Assembly: GCA_041391965.1 (NCBI GenBank)
Contig: JAWKMZ010000001.1
Location: forward strand, 535,307-599,306
Direction of reading: 5' to 3'
Length of the DNA: 64,000 bases
Source of the DNA: JAWKMZ01 sp041391965
GTDB lineage: Bacteria > Bacteroidota > Bacteroidia > Flavobacteriales > Flavobacteriaceae
Shown here: positions 1 through 8,419 of the stretch, one piece after another
How the letters are laid out: every line of letters begins with the position of its first letter
Numbering within the stretch: position 1 is the first letter of the stretch
Program-made: the position numbers and the translations under genes
Notes under the pieces: model-generated
What the model was told of the DNA's origin: nothing
The model's database searches: none
What the model saw: only the letters and a program-made list of their open reading frames with translations

Positions 1-1
1 T

Positions 2-925
2 GAAGGAACCATGTCAGATTTAAATCCAGTTTATGGTGTTTTGCCTTATGATTTAATTTCTCCATTATTTTCTGATTATGCACATAAAAAACGCTTTGTT
101 TGGATGCCAAATAATGTAACCGCAAGTTACGTTAATGATTATTCCCCATTAAATTTTCCAACAGGAGCTGTATTGATAAAAAATTTTTATTATGACAACG
201 TGCTTCCGGAAGGAAAAACAAAAATTTTAGAAACACGTCTGATGATAAAAAAAGAGGAAGGCTGGACATTTGCTAATTATATTTGGAATGATGAACAAAC
301 CGAGGCCACCTTTGATACCGAAGGTAAATTTGTTGATTTTAGTTGGACTGAAAATGGCACAGTTAAAAATGTAAACTACAAAATTCCTTCTTATAGCGAA
401 TGCTTTACATGCCACAATAAATATGATACTCCTGTCCCAATTGGTCCAAAACCTCAAAATTTAAATCGCAACATAGACTATCCTGATGGTATTAAAAACC
501 AATTAAGCAAATGGGTAGAAATGGGCTATTTAACAAATAACTATCCAACAGATATAAATTCAATAGTCAAATGGGACGACCCAACACAACCATTAGAAAT
601 GCGTGTGCGCTCTTATTTAGACATTAATTGTGCACATTGCCATTCCGAACAAAGCTATTGTGAATATGCACATGTTCGATTTGAATTTGACAAAACATCA
701 AACCCTGTTAATTTAGGTGTTTGTGTTGATGGCACTTTTATCTTTGACAGTGCTATTCATTTTATTGTATCCGCAGGAAATGCCCAAAAATCAATTATAT
801 ATAACCGACTCAATACCACTGATCCATCCATACGAATGCCGCTTTTAGGAAGAACCCTTATACATGAAGAAGGCGTCCAATTAATTGAAGAGTGGATTAA
901 CTCATTAAATTACACATGCAATTAA
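2..925 (+). CDS. SO2930-family diheme c-type cytochrome (5' partial)
   Basis: Periplasmic or surface-attached c-type cytochrome. The reading frame stays open to the left edge of the window (codons for E-G-T precede the ATG at 11), and the family normally carries more sequence before the 'PYDL..PLFSDYA.K' block, so the true start lies upstream of the window and the ATG at 11 is internal. Counting from that ATG, two haem-attachment motifs are visible: CFTCH at 131-135 and CAHCH at 207-211. The block LFSDYAHKKRFVW and the spacing of the two motifs match the SO2930 family first named in Shewanella, whose function is not established. Electron transfer is inferred from the two haems. It lies 11 bp upstream of a secreted FG-GAP protein, so the two are probably cotranscribed. 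Confidence 0.85.
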   Translation, partial: EGTMSDLNPVYGVLPYDLISPLFSDYAHKKRFVWMPNNVTASYVNDYSPLNFPTGAVLIKNFYYDNVLPEGKTKILETRLMIKKEEGWTFANYIWNDEQTEATFDTEGKFVDFSWTENGTVKNVNYKIPSYSECFTCHNKYDTPVPIGPKPQNLNRNIDYPDGIKNQLSKWVEMGYLTNNYPTDINSIVKWDDPTQPLEMRVRSYLDINCAHCHSEQSYCEYAHVRFEFDKTSNPVNLGVCVDGTFIFDSAIHFIVSAGNAQKSIIYNRLNTTDPSIRMPLLGRTLIHEEGVQLIEEWINSLNYTCN

Positions 926-936
926 AATAATATATT

Positions 937-3027
937 ATGAAAAAAACAATACTCTTATTTGCGTTAAGTCTTACTAATGCAATCGTTTTTTCTCAAGTAA
1001 GCTCAAACAGTTGTGCTGAAGCTGAAAGTGCGACTCATATTACTGGAGAGGGCACTTTTTCTGTAGGTGCCATTAATGGTAATGCACCAACGCCAATTTG
1101 CTTAAATGATGGTGTAACCGCTAGTAATGGCGAATGGTTTGCTTACACGCCAACAGCAAACCACAATGTTACTGTTACCTCATACCTGCCCGAAAATGGA
1201 AACACAGACACGAGAGTGCATATATATACAGGTACTTGTGGCGCTTTAAATTGCGTTACAGGTAATGATGATGTAGATATCAATTCAGGAACATATCCGT
1301 CACGTGTAGATTTTGCTGCCACAGCAAATCAAACCTATTATATTGCTTGGGATAACCGTTGGGCAAATAGTGAAAATTTTATTTTTCAATTACTTGAAGA
1401 TGCTGCGCCACCTGCTCCTGCCGCCATTACCTTCTCAAATCAAACCCTATCTGCAACAGGTTCAAAAATGGGTGTTGTGGATATGAATGGTGACTTTTTA
1501 GATGACATTATTACTATTCCAAGTCAATCAGAATCTACAACTGTATACAATTTAAATATTTACTACCAACAAGCCAATGGTTCTTTTGTGGAGGCTAACT
1601 ATTTTCCTCAAGCACCAAGAAACCCAACATGGAGTTTAGCTGCTGGAGATTATGATGGTAACGGCTATAACGATATTGTTTTTGGAGATAGCAATGGCGC
1701 TAATGTGCTTAAAGCTAATGCAAATGGAACGGCTTATTCTGTTGCTGCTAATAACAGTGTATTTACACAACGTACTAATTTTGTTGATATAAACAATGAT
1801 GGCCATTTAGATATTTTTGTATGCCATGACCAAGCGCCAAGTGTATATTATATAAATGATGGCACTGGTGGACTTACATTTTATCAAAGTGTCGCAAATT
1901 CAGGTTTAGGGAGCTATCCATCGGGAGGTAATTATGCTTCTGTTTGGATAGATTATGACAACGATGGAGACATGGATATGTTTATGGCTAAATGTGGAGG
2001 TGACGTGCCAAGACGCACCAATCAAATGTATAGAAATGATGGCAATGGAAATTATACAGAGGTAGGAAGCATTGTCGGTTTAGATGATCCTATCCAAACT
2101 TGGTCTGCTGCTTGGGCAGATTATAATAATGATGGTTATATGGACTGTTTTGTAGGAACCTCTGATGGTTCTCCTCATAAAATGATGTTAAATGTCCCTA
2201 ATACTGACCCAAATACAAACGTGCTAAACCCAAGAAAGTTTGTGGATGTAACTAGCACTACCAATTTAGCAAATTTTACGGTCTCAAGTATAGAACACGC
2301 TCCTGCTGATTTTGACAATGATGGCTACGTTGATATTTTATCTGGTGGTAAAATTTTACATAATAATGGTGATATGACCTTTACAGCTATTCTTACAGGA
2401 GCCCCTGGAACTGGTGGTATTGGAGATTTAAACAACGACGGCTTTTTAGACGTTTATGGTGGCGGAAGCATTCGTATAAATGATGGTAATGCAAACCATT
2501 GGATTAAAATTATTACTATAGGTGATGAAGCTGGAGGTCACAGTAATAGAAGTGGTATTGGTGCACGTGTAGAAATTAATACGGCTTCAGGTACTCAAAT
2601 AAGAGATGTCCGAAGTGGTGAAGGTTTTAGATTTATGAGCACATTAAATACTCATTTTGGCATTGGTACAGATACTGCCATCAATTATGTACGCGTGTAT
2701 TGGCCATCTGGTGTGGTAGATAACATTGTTAATCCAACTATTGATACCGCATTGACAGTTACTGAAGGTAGTACGCTTGGTTTACCAAATACATTTGCAA
2801 ATGATTTAATTATCTATCCAAACCCAACAAAAAATGTGCTAAACTTAAGTACCATTGACAACTTAGAAGGTGCTATTTATTCCGTTTTTGACATGACAGG
2901 AAAACGTGTTTTAAATTCTAAATTGATTTCAAAAACAATAGATGTATCACATTTAAGCTCTGGAAATTATATCTTAAGAATCATTTCTGGAAGTTCAGTT
3001 AAAACTCAAAAATTTATCAAGCAATAA
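937..3027 (+). CDS. Secreted FG-GAP/VCBS repeat protein with ASPIC/UnbV domain and T9SS sorting domain
   Basis: Extracellular protein of 696 residues. It starts with a Sec signal peptide (about 1-20, ending at FSQ). A region of about 20-150 resembles pre-peptidase C-terminal beta-sandwich domains. Then come several FG-GAP/VCBS beta-propeller repeats with Ca-binding-like loops (DYDGNGYND, DINNDGHLDI, DYDNDGDMDM, DYNNDGYMD, DFDNDGYVD, DLNNDGFLD). An ASPIC/UnbV-like segment follows (about 515-605, with GIGARVEI and YWPSGVVD). The last ~75 residues are a type A type-IX-secretion sorting domain (IYPNPTKN ... GNYILRI). It is therefore predicted to cross the outer membrane by the Por system. Its ligand is unknown. 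It follows the diheme cytochrome by 11 bp and ends before a clear terminator. Confidence 0.88.
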   Translation: MKKTILLFALSLTNAIVFSQVSSNSCAEAESATHITGEGTFSVGAINGNAPTPICLNDGVTASNGEWFAYTPTANHNVTVTSYLPENGNTDTRVHIYTGTCGALNCVTGNDDVDINSGTYPSRVDFAATANQTYYIAWDNRWANSENFIFQLLEDAAPPAPAAITFSNQTLSATGSKMGVVDMNGDFLDDIITIPSQSESTTVYNLNIYYQQANGSFVEANYFPQAPRNPTWSLAAGDYDGNGYNDIVFGDSNGANVLKANANGTAYSVAANNSVFTQRTNFVDINNDGHLDIFVCHDQAPSVYYINDGTGGLTFYQSVANSGLGSYPSGGNYASVWIDYDNDGDMDMFMAKCGGDVPRRTNQMYRNDGNGNYTEVGSIVGLDDPIQTWSAAWADYNNDGYMDCFVGTSDGSPHKMMLNVPNTDPNTNVLNPRKFVDVTSTTNLANFTVSSIEHAPADFDNDGYVDILSGGKILHNNGDMTFTAILTGAPGTGGIGDLNNDGFLDVYGGGSIRINDGNANHWIKIITIGDEAGGHSNRSGIGARVEINTASGTQIRDVRSGEGFRFMSTLNTHFGIGTDTAINYVRVYWPSGVVDNIVNPTIDTALTVTEGSTLGLPNTFANDLIIYPNPTKNVLNLSTIDNLEGAIYSVFDMTGKRVLNSKLISKTIDVSHLSSGNYILRIISGSSVKTQKFIKQ

Positions 3028-3051
3028 ACACTTGCTTTTTATAAAATCATT

Positions 3052-3085
3052 AAAAATTCGCTTTAGTATTGAGCGAATTTTTTTT
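3052..3085 (+). terminator. Rho-independent terminator after the FG-GAP gene
   Basis: An 11-bp perfect stem (AAAAATTCGCT at 3052-3062 with AGCGAATTTTT at 3072-3082), a 9-nt loop and an eight-T run lie 24 bp after the stop codon. This ends the cytochrome/FG-GAP transcript. Confidence 0.88.
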
Positions 3086-3089
3086 GTGC

Positions 3090-3097
3090 TATTTTTG
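3090..3097 (+). promoter_or_regulatory. -7 element (TATTTTTG) of the ABC ATPase gene
   Basis: An exact match to the Bacteroidota -7 consensus TAnnTTTG, directly after the preceding terminator. The expected start of transcription, about 4-5 nt after the G, coincides with the ATG at 3103, so the mRNA would be leaderless or nearly so. Confidence 0.55.
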
Positions 3098-3102
3098 TTC
3101 TT

Positions 3103-4017
3103 ATGCTACACATTAAAAATATAACATTCAGCTATAGCACAACTGAGGTTTTAAAAAATATTAGCTTTGCTCTAAAGGCAGGTGAACACCTATCCATTAT
3201 TGGCGAAAGTGGTTCTGGCAAATCAACACTCTTAAAATTAATTTATGGCGAATTTGATTTACATAAAGGGCATATTTTTTGGAACGACACTGAAATTTTA
3301 GGTCCAAAACACAATTTGGTTGTTGGATATGATTTTATGAAATATGTAGCTCAAGAATTTGATTTAATGCCTTTTATAACTGTTGAAGAAAACATTGGCA
3401 AATACCTCTCTAATTTTTTTCCCGAAGAAAAGAACACACGCACAAAAGAATTATTAACTATTGTAGAATTATCTGATGTTGCTAAAACAAAAGTCAAGAA
3501 TTTAAGTGGTGGACAAAAGCAGCGCGTAGCTTTAGCAAGAGCCTTGGCCAAACAACCTGAAATTTTATTGTTAGATGAACCTTTTAGTCATATCGATAAT
3601 TTTAAAAAACAATCTTTAAGACGCAAAGTGTTCAATTACTTAAAAGAAAAAAATATTGCTTGTATTGTGGCTACACATGACAAAGAAGATGTGCTGGGTT
3701 ATGCCAATCAAATGTTAGTTTTACATAACACAAAAATTATTGCAAACAACACACCTGAGCAATTATACAAACATCCTGAAACACCATTAGTAGCATCCTT
3801 TTTTGAGGAATTTAATATCCTTAAAAATAAGACGATTGTTTATGCACATCAACTTAAAGTGGTTGAAAAATCAAAAATGAAAGTAATTGTAAAACAGTCT
3901 TACTTTAAAGGGCAAAATTATTTGGTTGAAGCTGATTTTGAAGGCGAAACCATCTTTTTTGAACACCCAAAAGCTATGAAAAAAAACAGTTCTGTTTATC
4001 TAACTGTTGCTTTATAA
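3103..4017 (+). CDS. ABC transporter ATP-binding protein
   Basis: Cytoplasmic ATPase of 304 residues. Walker A is GESGSGKST (34-42), the signature is LSGGQKQR (134-141), Walker B is ILLLDEP (154-160) and the switch histidine is H192. The N-terminal ~220 residues form the ATPase. The C-terminal ~80 residues resemble the regulatory or TOBE-like tail of importer ATPases such as the polyamine/iron/molybdate type. No permease or binding protein gene is adjacent, so the substrate cannot be read from context. The gene has its own promoter and converges with the GreA-like gene, whose stop codon overlaps the end of this frame. Confidence 0.85.
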   Translation: MLHIKNITFSYSTTEVLKNISFALKAGEHLSIIGESGSGKSTLLKLIYGEFDLHKGHIFWNDTEILGPKHNLVVGYDFMKYVAQEFDLMPFITVEENIGKYLSNFFPEEKNTRTKELLTIVELSDVAKTKVKNLSGGQKQRVALARALAKQPEILLLDEPFSHIDNFKKQSLRRKVFNYLKEKNIACIVATHDKEDVLGYANQMLVLHNTKIIANNTPEQLYKHPETPLVASFFEEFNILKNKTIVYAHQLKVVEKSKMKVIVKQSYFKGQNYLVEADFEGETIFFEHPKAMKKNSSVYLTVAL

Positions 4018-4461
4018 CACTTCTTCAATCTCAAAACTTTGTTCTCCAAAAACCACCTTGTTACCAACCGTTTTTCCCAATAACAGCTGACCAATTGGTG
4101 TATTTGGTGAGATTGCAAAAAATTGACGGTTCATAACTTCAAATTGTCCCGCACTTATGGCTATAAAATAATTGGCTTTTGAAGTTAACACCACACTTCC
4201 TAAGCGAATGGATTTTGATGTTGTTGCCATATCCATTTTAGACAAGACCTCGTTTAATTTTTGGGTGTCTGCTAATTGTTGTCCCGTTTTTTCTCGCTCT
4301 AATTGTACCATTGCTCTACCAGTTTCATGCTTATCGCCAGCACTACTTTTGGTTTCGGAGGTTAATGATTCTTGTAATTCTTGAATGGTTTGCTGTATGG
4401 TTTTTAGTCTGTTGGCAACAAATTCTAAACAAAGACCATACAATTGCTTTTTAAGTTCCAT
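4012..4461 (-). CDS. GreA/GreB-family elongation factor-like protein
   Basis: Small cytoplasmic protein (149 residues from the chosen start). The N-terminal half is a predicted coiled coil (about 8-75) with the loop segment GDKHETGRAM. The C-terminal half (about 85-149) resembles the FKBP-like domain of GreA/GreB, including a P-I-G-Q-L-L-G-type segment. Related flavobacterial proteins are often mislabelled as 3-oxoacyl-ACP synthase. A role in rescuing backtracked RNA polymerase is inferred from the family; divergence from canonical GreA leaves this open. I prefer the ATG at 4461, right after the mtgA stop at 4463-4465; a start at 4482 would overlap mtgA by 20 bp. Probably translated with mtgA. 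Confidence 0.72.
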   Translation of the reverse strand: MELKKQLYGLCLEFVANRLKTIQQTIQELQESLTSETKSSAGDKHETGRAMVQLEREKTGQQLADTQKLNEVLSKMDMATTSKSIRLGSVVLTSKANYFIAISAGQFEVMNRQFFAISPNTPIGQLLLGKTVGNKVVFGEQSFEIEEVL

Positions 4462-4462
4462 G

Positions 4463-5158
4463 TCAATCTTCTTTTGCTGCATAATCTAATATTCCATAAT
4501 AACCCATTTGTTTAACAATCCAATTTTTACGATTTTGAATATATAAAGATGCTGGATTTGCTCTATATTTTAACGGATTTGGCAAAATAGCTGCAATAGC
4601 TGCTGCTTCAGATTGTGTAAGTCTTGATGCCGGTTTTTTAAACCAATACGCTGATGCTGCTTCTGCTCCATAAATACCATTTCCCATTTCGATACTGTTA
4701 AGATACACCTCCATAATGCGTTTTTTAGACCAAAACAATTCAATCATAAAGGTAAAATAGGTTTCTAAACCTTTGCGCAACCAACTGCGTTGTGGCCATA
4801 AAAACACATTTTTTGCCGTTTGTTGGCTGATGGAACTCGCTCCTCTGGTACGCTTTGATTTTTTGTTATGTTCCATCGCTTTTTCAATCGCTTTTACATC
4901 AAAACCTTTGTGTTTTATAAAATTTTGGTCTTCGCTACAAATAACTGCTAATTGTAAATTTTTTGAGATGTCATCTATAGAAACCCAGTCGTGTTTCCAT
5001 ACTATTTCTTTATTATCTTGCCATTGCTCAAAACTTCTAATAACCATAAGCGGTGTTATTGGTACTGGAATCCATTTAAAAAGCAACACTATAAATAGCG
5101 AAAAGAAAAATAGCCAAACAATGAGTTTTCCTATAAACCTAAAAAATTTCTTTATCAT
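4463..5158 (-). CDS. mtgA: Monofunctional peptidoglycan transglycosylase
   Basis: Inner-membrane glycosyltransferase (GT51) that polymerises lipid II into glycan strands. It has 231 residues, a single N-terminal membrane anchor at about 10-30, and then the GT51 domain. Visible motifs are the catalytic glutamate in SEDQNF (E76), the motif GASSISQQTAKN (107-118) and a second conserved glutamate in NSIEMGNGIYG (E157). No transpeptidase domain is present, and the length is normal for MtgA. It starts 1 bp after the stop of the upstream FAD oxidoreductase and runs into the GreA-like gene, so the three are probably one operon. Confidence 0.93.
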   Translation of the reverse strand: MIKKFFRFIGKLIVWLFFFSLFIVLLFKWIPVPITPLMVIRSFEQWQDNKEIVWKHDWVSIDDISKNLQLAVICSEDQNFIKHKGFDVKAIEKAMEHNKKSKRTRGASSISQQTAKNVFLWPQRSWLRKGLETYFTFMIELFWSKKRIMEVYLNSIEMGNGIYGAEAASAYWFKKPASRLTQSEAAAIAAILPNPLKYRANPASLYIQNRKNWIVKQMGYYGILDYAAKED

Positions 5159-5159
5159 A

Positions 5160-6275
5160 TTAATTGATGAGTTGTGCTAATTCTTTACCTATGCTACTAC
5201 CAATGGCAATACCCATTCCACCAAGTCTTACGCCACAAAACACCTGGTTGCTTATGGGTTTTACAATAGCCTTTTTTTGATTACCAACGCCCATAATACC
5301 ACTCCATCTATGGTCTATTTCAAAAGAGGTTTCTGGTAAAATGGTAGTTTTTAAAAGGTCTTCCAGTTTATTTTGAATTAAAGCAGTTTGCTCAAAAACA
5401 GTAGTTTCTTCAGCTTTAAAATCGAGATTGCGACCACCTCCAAACAAAATTCTATCTTCCACATTTCTAAAATAATAATAACCTTTATCTAAATGAAAGG
5501 TGCCTTTAATATGAAGGTTTTTTATAGGTTTTGTAATTAAAACCTGAGCTCTTGCAGGTTTTACGTTTTCATTAATTAGTTGCGAAGCAAATCCGTTTGT
5601 AGCAATAAAAAGGTTGGAGGTTTTGAACTCAAACTGATTGGTTTTGATGTGAACGGTATTTGCAACTTCTTGAAAACCTTCAACAGTAATGGTGTTGAGT
5701 ATCTTGATGCCTTTGCTTAATACCAATTGTGTTAGTGATACCATCATTTTGCCTGTATCAATTTGTCCTTCAAATGGACTAAAACTTAGGTATGATTTGA
5801 TGTTTTTAAATTTGAATCTGTTTGCTTTTAACAAAAAAACATCGTCTTTAAAAAGTGGTTTTAGCAATTTATTGATATCTTCTCTTTTGCTTAAACAAGT
5901 GTCATAACCAATGGTATCATTGTCATAAAATAGTTCATAACCTCCTAATTGTTGGTAATTAATGGCTTTATCTGACAAAGTTTGACGCAATAACAATAAC
6001 CCATCAAATCGTTTTTTGACAAGGTTAAAAACCTCATCTTCTGAATGTGTGTTGAGGTCGTCAATTACTTCACTCAAACTTCCAAAGCAGGCAAATCCTG
6101 CATTTTTGGTACTTGCACCTTGTGGTAAAAATCCTTTTTCTAAAATAAGAATGGTGGCTTTTGGGAAACGTTGTTGCAATTGCAAAGCACAATTAAGGCC
6201 AACAATACCACTTCCTACAATAGTAAAATCTACGTTAGTGAGCCACGATTTTAGTTCCCAATAAGAAAGGTTCAA
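5160..6275 (-). CDS. FAD-dependent amino-acid oxidase-like oxidoreductase (DAO family)
   Basis: Protein of 371 residues with an ADP-binding Rossmann motif GSGIVG (21-26) close to the N terminus, the following acidic end (LILEKG), and the C-terminal FAD contact region of the DAO fold (RLGGMGIAIGSSIG). The fold covers GlcD/ThiO/DadA/SoxA-type enzymes that oxidise amines, amino acids or glycerol phosphate. The substrate cannot be told from the sequence. The ASTKNAGFACFG segment resembles the gamma-glutamylputrescine oxidase/YgaF-like branch. No signal peptide is seen. It is the first gene of a probable operon with mtgA. Confidence 0.82.
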   Translation of the reverse strand: MNLSYWELKSWLTNVDFTIVGSGIVGLNCALQLQQRFPKATILILEKGFLPQGASTKNAGFACFGSLSEVIDDLNTHSEDEVFNLVKKRFDGLLLLRQTLSDKAINYQQLGGYELFYDNDTIGYDTCLSKREDINKLLKPLFKDDVFLLKANRFKFKNIKSYLSFSPFEGQIDTGKMMVSLTQLVLSKGIKILNTITVEGFQEVANTVHIKTNQFEFKTSNLFIATNGFASQLINENVKPARAQVLITKPIKNLHIKGTFHLDKGYYYFRNVEDRILFGGGRNLDFKAEETTVFEQTALIQNKLEDLLKTTILPETSFEIDHRWSGIMGVGNQKKAIVKPISNQVFCGVRLGGMGIAIGSSIGKELAQLIN

Positions 6276-6327
6276 AATTTAAAATTATTAGTTAGTTAGC
6301 TAATAGTAAAAGTAGGGTTTTAGTGTT

Positions 6328-6414
6328 AAGGATGGAAGCGGCATCCTTTTATTTTTTAAAAATAAAAGATATAGCGTACAGCCTGACTTTTGCTTTTAGA
6401 TAAAAAAGCAAAAG
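6328..6414. repeat. Intergenic structured element (three hairpins), resembling a multicopy flavobacterial repeat
   Basis: Between the FAD gene and accC lies AAGGATG-N7-CATCCTT (6328-6348), then a 10-bp A/T inverted repeat (6347-6367), the single-stranded string GATATAGCGTACAGCCTGAC (6368-6387), and a further inverted repeat CTTTTGCTTTT/AAAAGCAAAAG (6387-6414). The string and the GGATG/CATCC stem look like an intergenic element I recall as recurring in many Flavobacteriaceae genomes, but only one copy is found here, so its repeat status rests on recall. No coding potential is seen. Confidence 0.45.
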
Positions 6415-6427
6415 GAACACCATAAAA

Positions 6428-6453
6428 AAACTCCGAAATTACTTTCGGAGTTT
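6428..6453 (-). terminator. Rho-independent terminator of fabH-accB-accC
   Basis: A perfect 11-bp stem (AAACTCCGAAA at 6428-6438 with TTTCGGAGTTT at 6443-6453) with a 4-nt loop, followed on the minus strand by a seven-T run. It starts 8 bp beyond the accC stop. Confidence 0.9.
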
Positions 6454-6461
6454 CACTGTTT

Positions 6462-7814
6462 TTAGTCTTCTGAAGGTGCTTGCATTTTGAAATCTTCCAT
6501 AAACTTAGTGGTGTAATTGCCTGCTAAATAGTCTGGGTGTTCCATAAGTTGTCTATGGAATGGTATTGTGGTTTTAATACCTTCAATGACAAATTCATCC
6601 AAAGCGCGTTTCATTTTATTAATAGCTTCTTCACGTGTTTGAGCTGTTGTGATTAATTTGGCTATCATAGAATCATAATTTGGCGGAATGCTATATCCTG
6701 CATAAACGTGAGTATCTAAGCGTACGCCATGTCCTCCAGGAGCGTGTAAGGTTGTAATTTTTCCTGGAGATGGTCTAAAGTCATTATATGGATCTTCAGC
6801 ATTGATTCGGCACTCAATAGAATGTAAATTTGGTGTGTAGTTTTTACCAGAAATTGGCACACCTGCTGCTACCAAAATTTGTTCACGAATTAAATCAAAG
6901 TCAATTACTTGCTCTGTAATTGGGTGCTCAACTTGAATACGTGTGTTCATTTCCATAAAGAAGAAATTACGATGTTTATCTACCAAAAATTCAATGGTAC
7001 CAGCGCCTTCGTATTTAATATATTCGGCTGCTTTTACAGCGGCCAAACCCATTTTATTACGCAATTCTTCGGTCATAAATGGTGAAGGTGTTTCTTCTGT
7101 CAATTTTTGATGACGACGTTGTACAGAGCAGTCACGTTCTGATAAGTGACATGCTTTACCTCTGGAGTCTCCAACTACTTGTATTTCGATATGACGTGGC
7201 TCTTCAATGAGTTTTTCCATGTACATGTCATCATTTCCAAAGGCAGCTTTAGATTCTTGTCTGGCAGAATCCCAAGCAGCTTTTAAGTTTTCAGGTTTCC
7301 AAACAGCACGCATTCCTTTTCCGCCTCCACCTGCTGTTGCTTTTAGCATTACAGGATAACCTGTTTCTTTAGCAATTTTTTGGCATTCTTCAAAATTCTT
7401 GATAATCCCATCACTTCCTGGCACGCAAGGTACACCTGCGGCTTTCATGGTGGCTTTAGCAGTAGCTTTGTCTCCCATTTTTGAAATCATATCAGCGGAA
7501 GCACCTATAAATTTGATACCGTGTTCTTCGCAAATTTTTGAAAATTTAGCATTTTCAGACAAAAAACCATATCCTGGATGGATGGCATCTGCATTTGTAA
7601 TTTCTGCTGAGGCAATAATATTGGACATTTTTAAATACGATTCACTGCTTGGTGGTGGTCCTATACAAACCGCTTCATCAGCAAATTTAACGTGTAAACT
7701 ATCGGCATCTGCAGTAGAGTAAACTGCAACCGTTTTAATGCCCATTTCTTTACAGGTTCTGATAACACGAAGTGCTATTTCTCCTCTATTGGCAATTAAT
7801 ATTTTTTTAAACAT
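6462..7814 (-). CDS. accC: Biotin carboxylase subunit of acetyl-CoA carboxylase
   Basis: Cytoplasmic ATP-grasp enzyme of 450 residues, the normal AccC length. It carboxylates biotin on AccB using bicarbonate and ATP, the first half-reaction of malonyl-CoA formation for fatty acid synthesis. The N terminus is the classic biotin-carboxylase domain (KILIANRGEIALRVIR). The glycine-rich ATP loop GGGGKGMR and the active-site EMNTRIQVEHPITE block are present, followed by the C-terminal domain. It lies downstream of accB on the same strand, and fabH precedes accB, so initiation genes of fatty acid synthesis are grouped. The operon ends at the terminator just downstream. Confidence 0.96.
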   Translation of the reverse strand: MFKKILIANRGEIALRVIRTCKEMGIKTVAVYSTADADSLHVKFADEAVCIGPPPSSESYLKMSNIIASAEITNADAIHPGYGFLSENAKFSKICEEHGIKFIGASADMISKMGDKATAKATMKAAGVPCVPGSDGIIKNFEECQKIAKETGYPVMLKATAGGGGKGMRAVWKPENLKAAWDSARQESKAAFGNDDMYMEKLIEEPRHIEIQVVGDSRGKACHLSERDCSVQRRHQKLTEETPSPFMTEELRNKMGLAAVKAAEYIKYEGAGTIEFLVDKHRNFFFMEMNTRIQVEHPITEQVIDFDLIREQILVAAGVPISGKNYTPNLHSIECRINAEDPYNDFRPSPGKITTLHAPGGHGVRLDTHVYAGYSIPPNYDSMIAKLITTAQTREEAINKMKRALDEFVIEGIKTTIPFHRQLMEHPDYLAGNYTTKFMEDFKMQAPSED

Positions 7815-7836
7815 ACCTTTTAAGAATTAAAAATTT

Positions 7837-7857
7837 CAAATTCCAAATTCCAAATTC
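7837..7857. repeat. Three tandem copies of a 7-mer (CAAATTC) between accB and accC
   Basis: CAAATTC is repeated head to tail three times in the 87-bp gap between accB and accC. The inverse string TGGAATTTTCAATTGG follows about 35 bp later and could fold back partly on the repeats. Function unknown. Confidence 0.6.
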
Positions 7858-7901
7858 CAGTTGTTGGATTTTGGGGTTTGTCTATTGGAATTTTCAATTG
7901 G

Positions 7902-8381
7902 TTAGGACGGATCAACCAAAAATAATGGTTGGTCAAATTCAACAGGAGAAGAGTCATCTACTAAAATTTTCACGATTTTACCTGAAACTTCAGATTCAAT
8001 CTCGTTGAACAATTTCATGGCTTCAATAACACAAAGTACATCTCCTTCTTTTATTGTTTTGCCTACTTCTGCAAAAACGGGCTTATCTGGTGATGGCTTA
8101 CGATAAAATGTTCCTATAATTGGTGATTTTATAGTAATGTATTTTGAATTGTCTTCTGAAGTTGCCTCTGGTGTAGAAGCAACTGGTGTAGGAGTTGCTG
8201 CTACTGGTGCTTGTGCTACTGGTGCATTTACAGGAATTTGCTGCACATAGGTTGTAGTGTCGCTTTTTTCTTCGCCTCCAGTTTTAATGGTTATTTTAAT
8301 ATCGTCCATCTCTAATTTAACCTCACTTGCACCCGATTTGGCTACAAATTTGATTAAGTTCTGAATTTCTTTTATATCCAT
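7902..8381 (-). CDS. accB: Biotin carboxyl carrier protein of acetyl-CoA carboxylase
   Basis: Carrier subunit of 159 residues. The N-terminal segment (1-35) contacts AccC, a flexible Ala/Pro/Thr linker spans about 45-78, and the biotinyl domain fills 80-159. The biotin attachment motif is EAMKLFNE, with the modified lysine at K123. The protein shuttles carboxybiotin between AccC and the carboxyltransferase AccA/AccD, which are not in this window. It sits between fabH and accC on the same strand. Confidence 0.96.
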   Translation of the reverse strand: MDIKEIQNLIKFVAKSGASEVKLEMDDIKITIKTGGEEKSDTTTYVQQIPVNAPVAQAPVAATPTPVASTPEATSEDNSKYITIKSPIIGTFYRKPSPDKPVFAEVGKTIKEGDVLCVIEAMKLFNEIESEVSGKIVKILVDDSSPVEFDQPLFLVDPS

Positions 8382-8419
8382 AATTATTAGATTTTAAATA
8401 TTTAAGTTGTTTAGTTAAT

